Shown here: positions 47,677 to 57,596 of the stretch, in pieces | Position numbering within the stretch: the stretch's first letter is position 1 | How the letters are laid out: each line of letters starts with the position of its first letter | Assembly: GCF_036967215.1 (NCBI RefSeq) | Contig: NZ_CP146016.1 | Location: 958,501-1,022,500 of the forward strand | Direction: 5' to 3' | DNA from: Sulfolobus tengchongensis | GTDB taxonomy: Archaea; Thermoproteota; Thermoprotei_A; Sulfolobales; Sulfolobaceae | DNA: 64,000 nt | Program-made: the position numbers and the translations under genes | The notes under the pieces: model-generated | What the model was told of the DNA's origin: nothing | What the model saw: only the letters and a program-made list of their open reading frames with translations | Database searches by the model: none

Positions 47677-48870
47677 ATGTCAGAAAATGTATATATCGTA
47701 TCAGCTGTAAGAACGCCAATTGGGAAATTTGGTGGTAGTTTAAAGGATCTCTCGCCTGTTGAATTAGGTACAATAGCAATTAGAGAAGCATTGAGAAGGG
47801 CTGGAGTAGAATCCGAGAAGGTTGATATGGTTATAATGGGTAACGTTCTTAGGGCAGGTCATGGTCAAGATATAGCTAGACAATGTGCGATTAAAGCTGG
47901 TATACCGTACGAAGTGGATGGATTTTCCGTTGATATGGTTTGCTCATCCGGGATGATGAGTGTAATTACTGCATCCCAAATGATTAAATCGGGAGATGCT
48001 GATATCGTAGTTGCTGGCGGTACTGAAAGTATGAGCAATGCTATGTTTGCAATTAGATCTAACATTAGATGGGGCGTTAAAATGCTAATGAACAAGAAAA
48101 TGGAGCTAATTGATACTATGTTATATGATGGATTAACTGATCCGTTTAACATGAAATTAATGGGACAAGAAGCTGACATGGTCGCAAAGATCCATGAAGT
48201 TTCTAGAAAAGAATTAGATGAGGTAGCATATCAAAGTCATTTACGAGCACATGAAGCTACGATAAAGGGATACTTTAAGTCAGAAATGATTGAAATAAGA
48301 GTTAATGGAAAAGTGGTTGACAAAGATGAAGGAATAAGGCCAGATACTACTCCAGAAAAACTCTCCGCTCTACCTCCAGCCTTTACTGAGAATGGAGTTC
48401 ACACTGCAGGTAATTCTTCCCAAATATCCGATGGGGCCTCTGCATTAGTAATAATGAGCGAGAAAGCAGTTAAACAGTTAAAATTAGAACCACTAGCTAA
48501 AATTTTGGGCTATAGTTGGGTTGGTATTGAGAGTTGGAGATTTACGGAGGCACCTATTTTTGCCATTAAAAAGTTATTAAATAAATTGGGAACAGATATA
48601 AATCATTTCGATTACTTCGAGAATAATGAGGCTTTTGCAATAAATAATGTACTATTAAATAGATATGTCTCGGTACCATATGATAAACTAAACGTATTTG
48701 GAGGGGCTATAGCATTAGGTCACCCCATAGGAGCAAGTGGCGCAAGAATTATAACTACATTATTGAATGTACTATCTAAGATGAACGGGAAGAGGGGCAT
48801 AGCAAGCATTTGTCATGGGATTGGAGGTGCAACTGCAATTGCCATTGAGCTTTTGAGAGAGATGAAGTAA
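47677..48870 (+). CDS. Acetyl-CoA C-acetyltransferase (thiolase)
   Basis: 397 aa. Nucleophile Cys in VDMVCSSGMMSV near residue 91, GNSSQISDGASALVIMSE near 248, the His motif GGAIALGHPIGASGARI near 348, and the second Cys in ASICHGIGGATAI near 378 (C-x-G-x-G-G form with His replacing the usual residue). It condenses or cleaves acetoacetyl-CoA, and is part of the hydroxybutyrate cycle or of mevalonate synthesis. It stands as a single gene without the HMG-CoA synthase and DUF35 partners seen elsewhere in archaea, which favours a degradative or cycle role. Confidence 0.93.
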   Translation: MSENVYIVSAVRTPIGKFGGSLKDLSPVELGTIAIREALRRAGVESEKVDMVIMGNVLRAGHGQDIARQCAIKAGIPYEVDGFSVDMVCSSGMMSVITASQMIKSGDADIVVAGGTESMSNAMFAIRSNIRWGVKMLMNKKMELIDTMLYDGLTDPFNMKLMGQEADMVAKIHEVSRKELDEVAYQSHLRAHEATIKGYFKSEMIEIRVNGKVVDKDEGIRPDTTPEKLSALPPAFTENGVHTAGNSSQISDGASALVIMSEKAVKQLKLEPLAKILGYSWVGIESWRFTEAPIFAIKKLLNKLGTDINHFDYFENNEAFAINNVLLNRYVSVPYDKLNVFGGAIALGHPIGASGARIITTLLNVLSKMNGKRGIASICHGIGGATAIAIELLREMK

Positions 48871-48918
48871 TTTTTTATGCATATAATAACAATAGACTAC
48901 TGTAGGTGGATAAATAAG

Positions 48919-49245
48919 TTGGTTAAAAAAGATAAGACACAAGAAACGCCAAGTAAAGATGTACCTAAGCCTGAAGAAGGGCAAACTATATGTGTAGTTA
49001 AAAAAATGTTAGGTGGAGATCATTTAATGGTACTTTGTGTGGATGGAAAAGAGAGACTAGCCAGGATTCCTGGCAAGATAAGAAAGAAAATGTGGATGAG
49101 AGAGGGTGATGTTGTGCTTGTAGGAATATGGGATTTTCAACCGAATCGTTGCGATATATTGTACAAATATGGTAATGATGAGATAAAGAAACTCGTAAAT
49201 GAAAATGTTATAAGTAGAGAAGTAATTGATCAATTAAGAGGATAA
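48919..49245 (+). CDS. eif1a: Translation initiation factor aIF1A
   Basis: 108 aa S1-type OB-fold factor that binds the ribosomal A site. The core EGQTICVVKKMLGGDHLMVLCVDGKERLARIPGKIRKKMWMREGDVVLVGIWDFQ is nearly canonical. The annotated-looking ATG at 48877 would add 14 residues foreign to the family. I choose TTG 48919, which gives the expected V-K-K-D-K start and has a ribosome site GGTGG at 48905-48909 nine nt upstream. Rio1 follows 2 nt after the stop. Confidence 0.93.
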   Translation: MVKKDKTQETPSKDVPKPEEGQTICVVKKMLGGDHLMVLCVDGKERLARIPGKIRKKMWMREGDVVLVGIWDFQPNRCDILYKYGNDEIKKLVNENVISREVIDQLRG

Positions 49246-49247
49246 AT

Positions 49248-50012
49248 TTGTCAGAATTTTCAAAAAAGTTTAAAGAAGAAAAAAGATATAAAGATGAGGA
49301 TTTATTTAAAGTTGTAGATTCTACACTTGATTCTAGAACTTACCTTAATCTAATTCAAGTTGCAAGACGTTTAAATATAAAAGAATATTTGGGCGCGATC
49401 TCCTCTGGGAAAGAGGCCAAGATATATCCCGCTAAGACATTAGATGATAAATACTATGCGGTCAAGATCTATTATACGTCTACTGCACAAAGTAAAAGAG
49501 CTATTAAGAGATATACGTCCGGAGATATAAGATTCGAGGATATCAAGGTAACCAATACGAGGCAACTAATAAGTACATGGGCAAAGAAAGAATTTAAGAA
49601 CCTTAGCAGGCTATATGAAGCTGGAACTAGAGTTCCTAAACCAATTTTAGTCTATGAGAACATATTAGTTATGGAATTTATTGGCGAGAATGGAATAAGA
49701 GCACCTCTTTTAAAAGAAATAGGTAGTGAGGAAATAACACAGGAATTATATGAAGATTTAATTCAGCAAATTGAAATAATGGTTAAAAAAGCAAAATTAG
49801 TCCATGGTGATCTAAGCGAATACAATGTAATGGTTCATGAAGGCAAATGTTATATAATTGATGTAAGCCAAGCCCTACCAGTAGATCATGAAAATGCTGT
49901 GATGTTATTAAAGAGAGATCTCGATAATATAAATAGGTTTTTTGAGGATAGAGGAATAAATATAAGGTCTACCAAGGATTTATTAATAGAACTTGGATTC
50001 TCTGGGGATTGA
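49248..50012 (+). CDS. rio1: RIO1-type serine protein kinase
   Basis: 254 aa atypical kinase needed for late small-subunit maturation. ATP-binding region GAISSGKEAKIYPAKTLDDKYYAVKIY near residues 45-71, hinge LVMEFIGENG, catalytic loop LVHGDLSEYNVMV near 184 (Asp, Asn) and the metal-binding IIDVSQA near 205. TTG start 49248, 2 nt after aIF1A; the stop overlaps the KH gene (TTGA). This aIF1A-Rio1-KH order is conserved in many archaea. Confidence 0.95.
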   Translation: MSEFSKKFKEEKRYKDEDLFKVVDSTLDSRTYLNLIQVARRLNIKEYLGAISSGKEAKIYPAKTLDDKYYAVKIYYTSTAQSKRAIKRYTSGDIRFEDIKVTNTRQLISTWAKKEFKNLSRLYEAGTRVPKPILVYENILVMEFIGENGIRAPLLKEIGSEEITQELYEDLIQQIEIMVKKAKLVHGDLSEYNVMVHEGKCYIIDVSQALPVDHENAVMLLKRDLDNINRFFEDRGINIRSTKDLLIELGFSGD

Positions 50013-50620
50013 TACCCTTGTATATTACAGTAGAAGATGAGAAGTTAGAAGCAGTGAAAAAAGTTATTGAAAAATTGGAAGAACTTACTGACACTAAAAT
50101 CTCATACGATGAAAGGACTAAGACCTTTAATGTTATTCCTAAAGGACAGAATCAGTACGAAGCGCTAAAGGCAGTCTCAGTAATTAGGGCTATAGGTTTA
50201 GGTTTTGACGCAGAAATCGCTTTTAAGCTACTTAGTGATGAATATATTTTGGACGTAATTGACTTAAAGGGTATAATAGGTAACAATCCAGAAGTTATGA
50301 GAAGAGTAAAAGGAAGGATAATAGGAGAAAATGGAAAGACTAAAAAAATATTACAAGAATATACCGGGGTTTACATCTCAATTTATGAACATTATATAGG
50401 TATTTTAGGACCATATGATCAAGTCCAGATAGCACGAAAAGCAATTGAGTTATTAATTGATGGTAAAGAGCATTCTACCGTGTATAAATTTATAGATAAA
50501 GCTGAAAGAGAATTAATAATTTACAAAACAAGTAAGCTAGGAAGAAAAAGAACTAACGAGATCAATGACAATTGGCAAATTGTACCTATCACTTATTGTC
50601 TTAATTACGTTAGAATATGA
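50009..50620 (+). CDS. KH-domain rRNA-processing protein (Pno1/Dim2-like)
   Basis: 203 aa with two KH domains. The first is weak (YITVEDEKLEAVKKVIEKLEELTDTKISYD) and the second clear (RVKGRIIGENGKTKKILQEYTGVYISIY near residues 108-135, with G-x-x-G). Eukaryotic Pno1 and archaeal Dim2 bind the 3' end of small-subunit rRNA with Rio1. Start TTG 50009 overlaps the Rio1 stop. The tail overlaps the convergent nuclease-like gene by 84 nt. Confidence 0.92.
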   Translation: MIPLYITVEDEKLEAVKKVIEKLEELTDTKISYDERTKTFNVIPKGQNQYEALKAVSVIRAIGLGFDAEIAFKLLSDEYILDVIDLKGIIGNNPEVMRRVKGRIIGENGKTKKILQEYTGVYISIYEHYIGILGPYDQVQIARKAIELLIDGKEHSTVYKFIDKAERELIIYKTSKLGRKRTNEINDNWQIVPITYCLNYVRI

Positions 50621-51079
50621 GTTTAAGACTTCCTTGTTTTTATCATTTTCTAGAAATACTTTCAATTCCTCAAATTGTTTCGTATAAGCTAATTTAAAGA
50701 ATCTATATAGTATCTTTTTTGGTTCACTTAAAATTTCCTCTGTTAAAAGTAGGTTAGGCTTTGGTATCATTGAAAGAGTTAAATGAATTCCATCAAGCAA
50801 CGCTATCATAGCTACCTTATAAGCACTGTATTCTCTAGTTGGAGATTTTTTACTAGCTTTCACCTCTACATAATACTTTACCCCATTTTTTTCCGCCTCT
50901 ATATCATGTGTTGGCATATCAACTGACTTAATATTTTCAAAATTCATCTCTTGCAGAATTCTTCTTGCTCTGTACTCCATTGCAAATCCGAAAATTATGC
51001 CTTTAGCCCTCATTAGCGCATAATTTATTTCATCCTCGTCGAAGCCATATTCAGACTTTAACTCACGAATTAAATCCAC
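50537..51079 (-). CDS. PD-(D/E)XK nuclease-like protein
   Basis: 180 aa. A helical start (DEDEINYALMRAKGIIFGFAMEYRARRILQE, with Glu near residue 35) leads to the core MPTHDIEAEKNGVKYYVEVKASKKSPTREYSAY. The D (about 59), E-V-K (about 72-74) and basic residues match the PD-(D/E)XK restriction-endonuclease fold. The C-terminal half is helical. Archaeal relatives are annotated as RecB-like or Holliday-type nucleases, but the family is not certain. Its last 84 nt lie antisense to the KH gene. Confidence 0.7.
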   Translation of the reverse strand: MDLIRELKSEYGFDEDEINYALMRAKGIIFGFAMEYRARRILQEMNFENIKSVDMPTHDIEAEKNGVKYYVEVKASKKSPTREYSAYKVAMIALLDGIHLTLSMIPKPNLLLTEEILSEPKKILYRFFKLAYTKQFEELKVFLENDKNKEVLNSYSNVIKTISDRYNLPIVIDLVSSFSS

Positions 51080-51110
51080 ATATCACTATAACTCTACTAA
51101 AAATAAAAGT

Positions 51111-52118
51111 TTAGCATTTTATTTTAATGCCACCAAGTCTCTTCTTACCTTCAGTCTTAATTCTATTAATCTCGTCAGCTGAGACATAAGGAGCATTTAA
51201 TCCAAATTTCCTATATAGGTCATTCTCAAAGTCATATTCGGTATATATACCAACTTCATTAAGATTTCTATTCGCATCATCAATTGAGGACGAATCTTTA
51301 ACAAGCTCATATAATAAGCTAGTCTCGACCACTTTAATCGGATCTAAAAAGAACATAACAGCGGAAATAGGACTAACAAAGACCCTTCTCGTGCCATTTC
51401 TAATATTTACTTCGCCGTATAGACCCCTAAATGCCTCAAATGGTATCCTTGAAGCCTCCGTATTGACGTTACTTAGCACTCTCTCAACCAGATTCGCAGT
51501 TTCCTTATCATACCCCTTGATGTCAAGTAAACCATTTAAGGAAGCGATCTCGCTTATACGTCTAAGAAAATAATCATGGGGCAATTCTCCGTCACTTCCA
51601 CTACCTATTACACCTAGTGTAACCCTATAACCCTCTTCCTCCAGCTTAACAAGTGAAGCAAGAGATATAAAGTCAATAAGAGGACTGCCTAATGTATCTT
51701 CGCATCCCTTAGCTAATACATCACCACCTGCGTCAACGCCAATTACCACATCAATCTGTTCTTTATTTATAAAATCTTTTAATGAGGAATATAGACCTTT
51801 AACACCATAATTGATACATATACCGTATGCCTTGATGAAATTTAGGGAACTAATAACTCTTACAAGTTGTGGTATTATCCTCTTATTAGCTCTAACAGCA
51901 TAAGTATCTATTTTAACCTCATAGATGCTATCATTTATTGGAACAGCATTTCTTAAGTCATTGTAGCAAATAGGTCCAGGTAATGGATCTTCCACATATC
52001 TTTCCCAAACTACTGCGCCTAGCAGTACTTCATAACCTAATTTCTTCATGTAGTTGTATGCGATCAACGCAGATACTACGTCCCCTCCTCCGCCTATCCC
52101 GAAAATGAACGCTTTCAT
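51111..52118 (-). CDS. DUF1152-family protein
   Basis: 335 aa. The N-terminal IFGIGGGGDVVSALIAYNYMKKLGYEVLLGAVVWERYVEDPLPGP fits DUF1152, with a Gly-rich nucleotide-binding-like loop. A later VIGVDAGGDVLAKGCEDTLGSPLID has a second Gly-Gly-Asp. The fold may bind a nucleotide or sugar phosphate, but no reaction is known. It is single, 31 nt downstream of nothing related, and probably has its own promoter. Confidence 0.78.
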   Translation of the reverse strand: MKAFIFGIGGGGDVVSALIAYNYMKKLGYEVLLGAVVWERYVEDPLPGPICYNDLRNAVPINDSIYEVKIDTYAVRANKRIIPQLVRVISSLNFIKAYGICINYGVKGLYSSLKDFINKEQIDVVIGVDAGGDVLAKGCEDTLGSPLIDFISLASLVKLEEEGYRVTLGVIGSGSDGELPHDYFLRRISEIASLNGLLDIKGYDKETANLVERVLSNVNTEASRIPFEAFRGLYGEVNIRNGTRRVFVSPISAVMFFLDPIKVVETSLLYELVKDSSSIDDANRNLNEVGIYTEYDFENDLYRKFGLNAPYVSADEINRIKTEGKKRLGGIKIKC

Positions 52119-52254
52119 ATTTAAACATTTTCGTACTTTATACTTTAAGCTAAACTAGTAATACACTCATTTCATCATATCATCCTAGGATTAAGTATTA
52201 TCTGATATCTCTCTCATATTTTTATCCACAAAGCAGTAGTGTAGGGATTATATC

Positions 52255-53090
<836 letters not shown>

Positions 53091-53104
53091 TTTATAGCTT
53101 AAAT

Positions 53105-54235
53105 CTAATAAATTGTACTTAAAGCCCTATCTAAATCTTCTATGAGATCATTAACATCCTCTATACCAACAGAAAGTCGAAGGAGAGAATCAGATATCCC
53201 AACTACCTTCCTTTCCTCTAAACTTAGTGTCCTATGTGACATGGTGGCGGGATGAGAAATCACTGAGTTGACGCCACCTAGAGTTTGAGCCGGAATTATC
53301 AATTTAAGCGACTTCATAACCTTTAGTGCATTCTCTTGGTTCCCTCTAACCTCAAAACTCAAGACACCACCAAATCCTTTAAGAACCTTTTTAGCTATTT
53401 CATAATCTACATGTGATTTAAGACCAGGGTAGTATACCTTTGCTACCTTAGTATGACCTTCTAGAAACTCAGCTATCTGCTCCGCATTTCTGTTAATTAC
53501 ATCCATTCTTATTTTTAGCGTTTTAATTCCTCTTAAGGTAAGATACGCTGCGTGAGGATCTAAGGAAGTTCCCAAAGTCCTCCTCATCTGGTCTACAACA
53601 TTTAAATGTTTACTATAACCTGCTGCTAAACCCGCTATGACGTCATTATGCCCAGCTAAGAATTTTGACGCACTGTGTATAACTATATCTGCACCTAGCT
53701 CTAATGGTTTTTGATTTATAGGGGTCGAAAAAGTTGAGTCTACCGCTAAAATACCACCTTGCTCTTTAACAACCTTTGATAGTTCAAATATATCTATAAC
53801 TCTTAATAGTGGGTTGGTAATGCTCTCTACAAATACGAAATCATACTTTTTTGACTTGGCCATCTCTATAATATTGTTACTACCTGGAAATGAAGCATCA
53901 ACGTTTACTCCCCAACTCCTAAGATAATCGGTAAAGAAGCGATAAGATCGGCCAAACATGTCTCGATGTACTAACACTCTATTGTTAGGCTTTAATAATG
54001 ATAATGCTGTAGTTGAAATAGCCCCCATCCCAGAAGAAAATGCGATACCAATCTCAGCGTTCTCTAGCTCTGCAATTTTCTTAGCTAGTTCTAAAACTGT
54101 AGGATTGGCTTCTCTTGAATATCTGTATTTCTCCCCTTCTGGATAAAGATATGCGGTAGTTTGATATATTGGCGTCGTTATCGCACCAGTTATTTCATCA
54201 ATATCTTCCTTCACTGACTTAGTTGCGTCTCTCAA
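53105..54235 (-). CDS. Cystathionine gamma-synthase/gamma-lyase (PLP)
   Basis: 376 aa of the trans-sulfuration PLP family. The Lys that binds PLP is in VIHSASKFLAGHNDVIAG near residue 195; the family segments YRYSREANPTV near 36, IAFSSGMGAISTTALSLL near 74 and the C-terminal TLGGVNSVISHPATMSHRTLS are present. Synthase, gamma-lyase or O-acyl/phosphohomoserine sulfhydrylase activity cannot be separated by eye. Its start overlaps homoserine kinase by 17 nt. That suggests it uses O-phosphohomoserine, as plant-type synthases do, which is inference. Confidence 0.9.
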   Translation of the reverse strand: MRDATKSVKEDIDEITGAITTPIYQTTAYLYPEGEKYRYSREANPTVLELAKKIAELENAEIGIAFSSGMGAISTTALSLLKPNNRVLVHRDMFGRSYRFFTDYLRSWGVNVDASFPGSNNIIEMAKSKKYDFVFVESITNPLLRVIDIFELSKVVKEQGGILAVDSTFSTPINQKPLELGADIVIHSASKFLAGHNDVIAGLAAGYSKHLNVVDQMRRTLGTSLDPHAAYLTLRGIKTLKIRMDVINRNAEQIAEFLEGHTKVAKVYYPGLKSHVDYEIAKKVLKGFGGVLSFEVRGNQENALKVMKSLKLIIPAQTLGGVNSVISHPATMSHRTLSLEERKVVGISDSLLRLSVGIEDVNDLIEDLDRALSTIY

Positions 54236-55154
54236 CCTTTACACCTCCTGCTACTTCAGCTCTAATAACTTTACATTTAACGTTAAACTCATTACAAGTC
54301 TTAGTACCTTCTTCTACAATTTTATTTTCATCGGTCATCCTATCAGCTAATACTAATAATGATGGGCCTGCACCACTTACACATGCACCAATTGCATCAT
54401 ATTTTATTGCTATCTCCTTAATCTTTGGATAGTATGGGAATAACGGTAATCTAGCCTTTTCTACAATCTCATCATTTAAACCTATTCGTATCAACTCTCT
54501 ATCACCTGTAACAAATCCTAACAGTAATGACGAAATGCTTCTCGCATTGGATACGTAATCTGACAAATTAATCATTTTAGGTACCATCTCTCTCGCTTTT
54601 TTAGTTTTTTCCTCGATCTTTATGTTTAATGGCATAAAAAGTAAAATATCAAACGTATAATTTAAAGGTATTTCGACTACCCTTACGGGATTTACTGAAA
54701 CAACGGAGACAATTCCGCCAAAGACACTTGCTGCAACATTATCTGGATGTGGAGAGCCAGAGGACGCTATTTCACCGTACATTGCATATTTAACTAGTTC
54801 TTCTCTAGACAAATTCAAATTAAATAACTCACTAAACGCTGAAACAGCTGCGGCTGCAGATGCTCCACTACTTCCTAGACCTAATCCTTCTGGAATACCC
54901 TTAATTACTTTAACTCTAAGGCTAGCTTTAATTCCTCTTTCTTCCATAAGTCTAACTAGTGGGTAAGTAGCCGAATTTTTATTAATATCAAGAGGAATAT
55001 TGGAATTACTTTCAATCATAATACTTTCTCTATCTCTGTCCTCTATACAAACTTCAACTATATCGAAAAACGCGGTATGTGCCATTGACAAAATATCAAA
55101 ACCAGAACCTAAATTAGCTGAACTTGAATAAGCTTTAGCTCTACTACATTCCAC
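54219..55154 (-). CDS. thrB: Homoserine kinase
   Basis: 311 aa GHMP kinase making O-phosphohomoserine. The phosphate loop GIPEGLGLGSSGASAAAAVSA near residues 87-107 and the early AYSSSANLGSGFDILSMAH motif fit ThrB. The C-terminal GACVSGAGPSLLVLAD completes the site. It is 3 nt downstream of moeA and overlaps the cystathionine synthase gene. It serves threonine and, probably, methionine/cysteine synthesis. Confidence 0.95.
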   Translation of the reverse strand: MECSRAKAYSSSANLGSGFDILSMAHTAFFDIVEVCIEDRDRESIMIESNSNIPLDINKNSATYPLVRLMEERGIKASLRVKVIKGIPEGLGLGSSGASAAAAVSAFSELFNLNLSREELVKYAMYGEIASSGSPHPDNVAASVFGGIVSVVSVNPVRVVEIPLNYTFDILLFMPLNIKIEEKTKKAREMVPKMINLSDYVSNARSISSLLLGFVTGDRELIRIGLNDEIVEKARLPLFPYYPKIKEIAIKYDAIGACVSGAGPSLLVLADRMTDENKIVEEGTKTCNEFNVKCKVIRAEVAGGVKVERRN

Positions 55155-55157
55155 AAC

Positions 55158-56792
55158 CTAAATATGGAAATTACTTATAAATTTCTTACCCCTCTCACTT
55201 ATACCTATTATATACAAACACTCCTCAGTCACTTTCTTACCAGAAATGTAATTTTCAGGAGCATAAACCTTAGCCTTACCCATTAATGAATACACAGATG
55301 ATGGAGATTTCAACTTAACTACAGGATTCCTTATTATCTTAGACATTCCTATCCATTCGTCGTATCCTACCTCCTCACCCTCTCCGTTAACTAAGACTTG
55401 CCTACATAATACTTTATCGTACTTTTCAACAGAGGAGTCATATAATGAACTTATTATAGCCACATCTCCAAACTTATACTCAACTGCTTTTATTGCTAAT
55501 AAAGAACCTAATAGGATATTTTTAGTATCTAAGTCCAGTATCCTTTTATCTTCCTCCCCAATAATAGTTAATGATCCGTCAAACTTCCTTACATTAACTT
55601 CAATTTCCTTACCTTCCTCTACCTTCTCTCCTGGCTCAAGCATAACATAACCCTCAGTTAGAGCGAACGTACCTACCATATAACTATCAAACTTTACTGG
55701 CAAAGCATAAAATGATCCGTTAACGGCCTTCGCTAAATACACTGGAATTAAAGTGTTTCTATAATCATCAGCTTTAATAGTAAGAGCTAACTTAGCTCTT
55801 ACTTTCTTCAACTCTAAATCCTCTTGACTAGGATAAAGAGCTTTCAGTACCTCAGAAACCACTGTATCAAATACAACTATAGATGATACAATATTTCCCG
55901 GTAACCCTATTACCGGCTTATTATCTACTAGACCTAAAATTGTAGGCTTACCGGGTTTTATCTTAATACCATGAATTATTATGTTACCTAATTCTCTTAT
56001 TGCCTTGTGTACATAATCCTTCTCTCCTGCGCTGGTTCCACCTGTGAGTATAACTACATCTGCTAATGATGTACCTTTTTTTATTTCATTTTTAATACTA
56101 TTCACGTTATCTCCTAGTAGTGTCATGCCTACTATTTGATATTTCTCCCTTAGCTTAGAGTACAGATAATGCAAATTAGATTCATAAATTTTACCGGGAG
56201 TTAACGAATTTCCTGGCTCTATGAGCTCGTCTCCAGTTGCAATAAGATATATTTTCAGTTTATCATAAACCTTCACCTTACTAATACCCAATGAAGCTAA
56301 AAGGGCTATCTTTTCATGCGAAATTACTTCCCCTTTTCTCAATATGGGGAAACCCCTAGGGATATCACTACCTACCCAACCTATATTTTGTCCAAAACTC
56401 ACTTTCCTTGGTATTTTAATTTTATCGTCTATTATCTCAACATCTTCGATTTTCACTACTGCATCTGCGCCCATAGGAATTATTGCCCCAGTATCCACTT
56501 CAATTGCATCACATCCTTCTAGTCTAATATCTTTAAATTCACCAATACCTATACGATCAACAACTTTAAGCAAACCTGGAGTACATTCACTCCTTATTGC
56601 GTAGCCGTCTACATTGGACCTTGAAAATGGGGGATAATCAACTGGGGCTTTTAGACTCTCCGCTGCCAAGTAACCAAAGGCATCTTTAACTGAAATCTCT
56701 ATAACTTTAGGAATAAAATTCAATTTAGTTAGATAGATATTAATGGCATCATTAATAGTGTATAAGGAGTCATCCCTAACAATAGTTCTCAT
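55158..56792 (-). CDS. moeA: Molybdopterin molybdenumtransferase MoeA with C-terminal extension
   Basis: 544 aa; inserts molybdate into molybdopterin-AMP. MoeA core: APVDYPPFSRSNVDGYAIRS near residue 54, ATGDELIEPG near 200, VILTGGTSAGEKDYV near 246, and GIKIKPGKPTILGLVDNKPVIGLPGN near 275. The core ends near residue 400. About 140 further residues contain SKIIRNPVVKLKSPSSVYSL and resemble the extra domain of some archaeal MoeA proteins. It could bind a metabolite or molybdate. Works with MoaDE (35 kb) and the MobA-like protein (7 kb). Confidence 0.92.
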   Translation of the reverse strand: MRTIVRDDSLYTINDAINIYLTKLNFIPKVIEISVKDAFGYLAAESLKAPVDYPPFSRSNVDGYAIRSECTPGLLKVVDRIGIGEFKDIRLEGCDAIEVDTGAIIPMGADAVVKIEDVEIIDDKIKIPRKVSFGQNIGWVGSDIPRGFPILRKGEVISHEKIALLASLGISKVKVYDKLKIYLIATGDELIEPGNSLTPGKIYESNLHYLYSKLREKYQIVGMTLLGDNVNSIKNEIKKGTSLADVVILTGGTSAGEKDYVHKAIRELGNIIIHGIKIKPGKPTILGLVDNKPVIGLPGNIVSSIVVFDTVVSEVLKALYPSQEDLELKKVRAKLALTIKADDYRNTLIPVYLAKAVNGSFYALPVKFDSYMVGTFALTEGYVMLEPGEKVEEGKEIEVNVRKFDGSLTIIGEEDKRILDLDTKNILLGSLLAIKAVEYKFGDVAIISSLYDSSVEKYDKVLCRQVLVNGEGEEVGYDEWIGMSKIIRNPVVKLKSPSSVYSLMGKAKVYAPENYISGKKVTEECLYIIGISERGKKFISNFHI

Positions 56793-56814
56793 AAAAAAAT
56801 AATATCTTATACGA

Positions 56815-57096
56815 TTAAAAAGTTATGAGAGACGCCTTTTCTAACTCATCTAAAACCATTACTACGGGGTCACGGACTTGTGATACGTCTAAATTAGCTT
56901 CCTTACTTAACTCATTAACTATGTCGTCTACGCTCCTATTACCATCACACATAGCCCAAATGTAATAAGCTATGGGTGCAAGCTCGTATATCTTATCATC
57001 CGTTACCTTAACTATGTAATTATCTCCTTCTTCGCTCCTATCTATCAATTCTCCTACTTTTTTCGGTTTCTTATCCTTTACATCATCAAAATTCAT
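56815..57096 (-). CDS. PqqD-like small protein coupled to SSB
   Basis: 93 aa. The pattern [55 protein letters not shown] is the PqqD-type winged-helix fold (a W-x-x-x-D/C-G-x-x-S/T core), normally a peptide chaperone for radical-SAM modified peptides. No such peptide or radical-SAM partner is nearby. Its ATG overlaps the SSB stop by 4 nt, so it is made together with SSB. It may be an SSB partner, which is inference. Confidence 0.75.
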   Translation of the reverse strand: MNFDDVKDKKPKKVGELIDRSEEGDNYIVKVTDDKIYELAPIAYYIWAMCDGNRSVDDIVNELSKEANLDVSQVRDPVVMVLDELEKASLITF

Positions 57097-57542
57097 TCCT
57101 CTTCTCCCTCCTCACTTTCTTGCCTTCTACCACCTCTTCTACCGCCATATCTTCTTCCTCCTCCTCTAAAGCCTCTCCCTCCTCCACGCATTTGCTGAGG
57201 TGCTGTAGGGGTGTTCTCTGGGATTTGAGATGAATCTGGAAATCCGTCTTCACTAGCTTCTGAAATCTTAGTCTTACTTCCAGCATTTAACTGGACTTGT
57301 CCTTTAAAAGCAGTAGTCCATGCATTTTCGATTTTTATTACTTGACCTTCTTTTATAGAACCTGCATGTTTACCCCATAAGGTTAGTTTTACTCTACCAG
57401 TTTCATCTCCAACAATTGCCTCGCTTATAGTCCTTACACCATTTTTGGTTTGTATCTGTCTTGCTTCGTTTGCTTCTAAAACTCTTACAGTTACATCTAC
57501 ACTTTCCATATTTGGTTTTAGATTACCTATTTTTTCTTCCAT
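57093..57542 (-). CDS. ssb: Single-stranded DNA-binding protein
   Basis: 149 aa crenarchaeal SSB: one OB fold (residues about 1-115), then a Gly/Arg-rich linker ([11 protein letters not shown] and repeats) and an acidic tail ending E-E-G-E-E-E for partner binding, as in E. coli SSB. Key ssDNA-contacting aromatics appear in LTLWGKHAG and NAWTTAF. I know the S. solfataricus protein; this one differs at a handful of positions. TATA (57588-57596) suggests a leader of about 24 nt, unusual for a first gene here. Confidence 0.97.
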   Translation of the reverse strand: MEEKIGNLKPNMESVDVTVRVLEANEARQIQTKNGVRTISEAIVGDETGRVKLTLWGKHAGSIKEGQVIKIENAWTTAFKGQVQLNAGSKTKISEASEDGFPDSSQIPENTPTAPQQMRGGGRGFRGGGRRYGGRRGGRRQESEEGEEE

Positions 57543-57587
57543 TCGACTCGACTCACAGATTTGTTAGTCTATACTCTCTTTGAAACC

Positions 57588-57596
57588 ATATATAAA
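57588..57596 (-). promoter_or_regulatory. TATA box of ssb
   Basis: On the minus strand TTTATATAT, preceded by purine-rich sequence (a possible BRE). It is centred about 50 nt from the ATG at 57542, which predicts a transcription start near 57566 and an untranslated leader of about 24 nt. Confidence 0.6.

Noticed and set aside
52119-52254. ATGATGA C-box-like sequence on the minus strand
   Set aside because: No CTGA D box follows in range.
57086-57286. 66-aa frame within ssb
   Set aside because: It is an alternate reading of the Gly/Arg-rich ssb tail.
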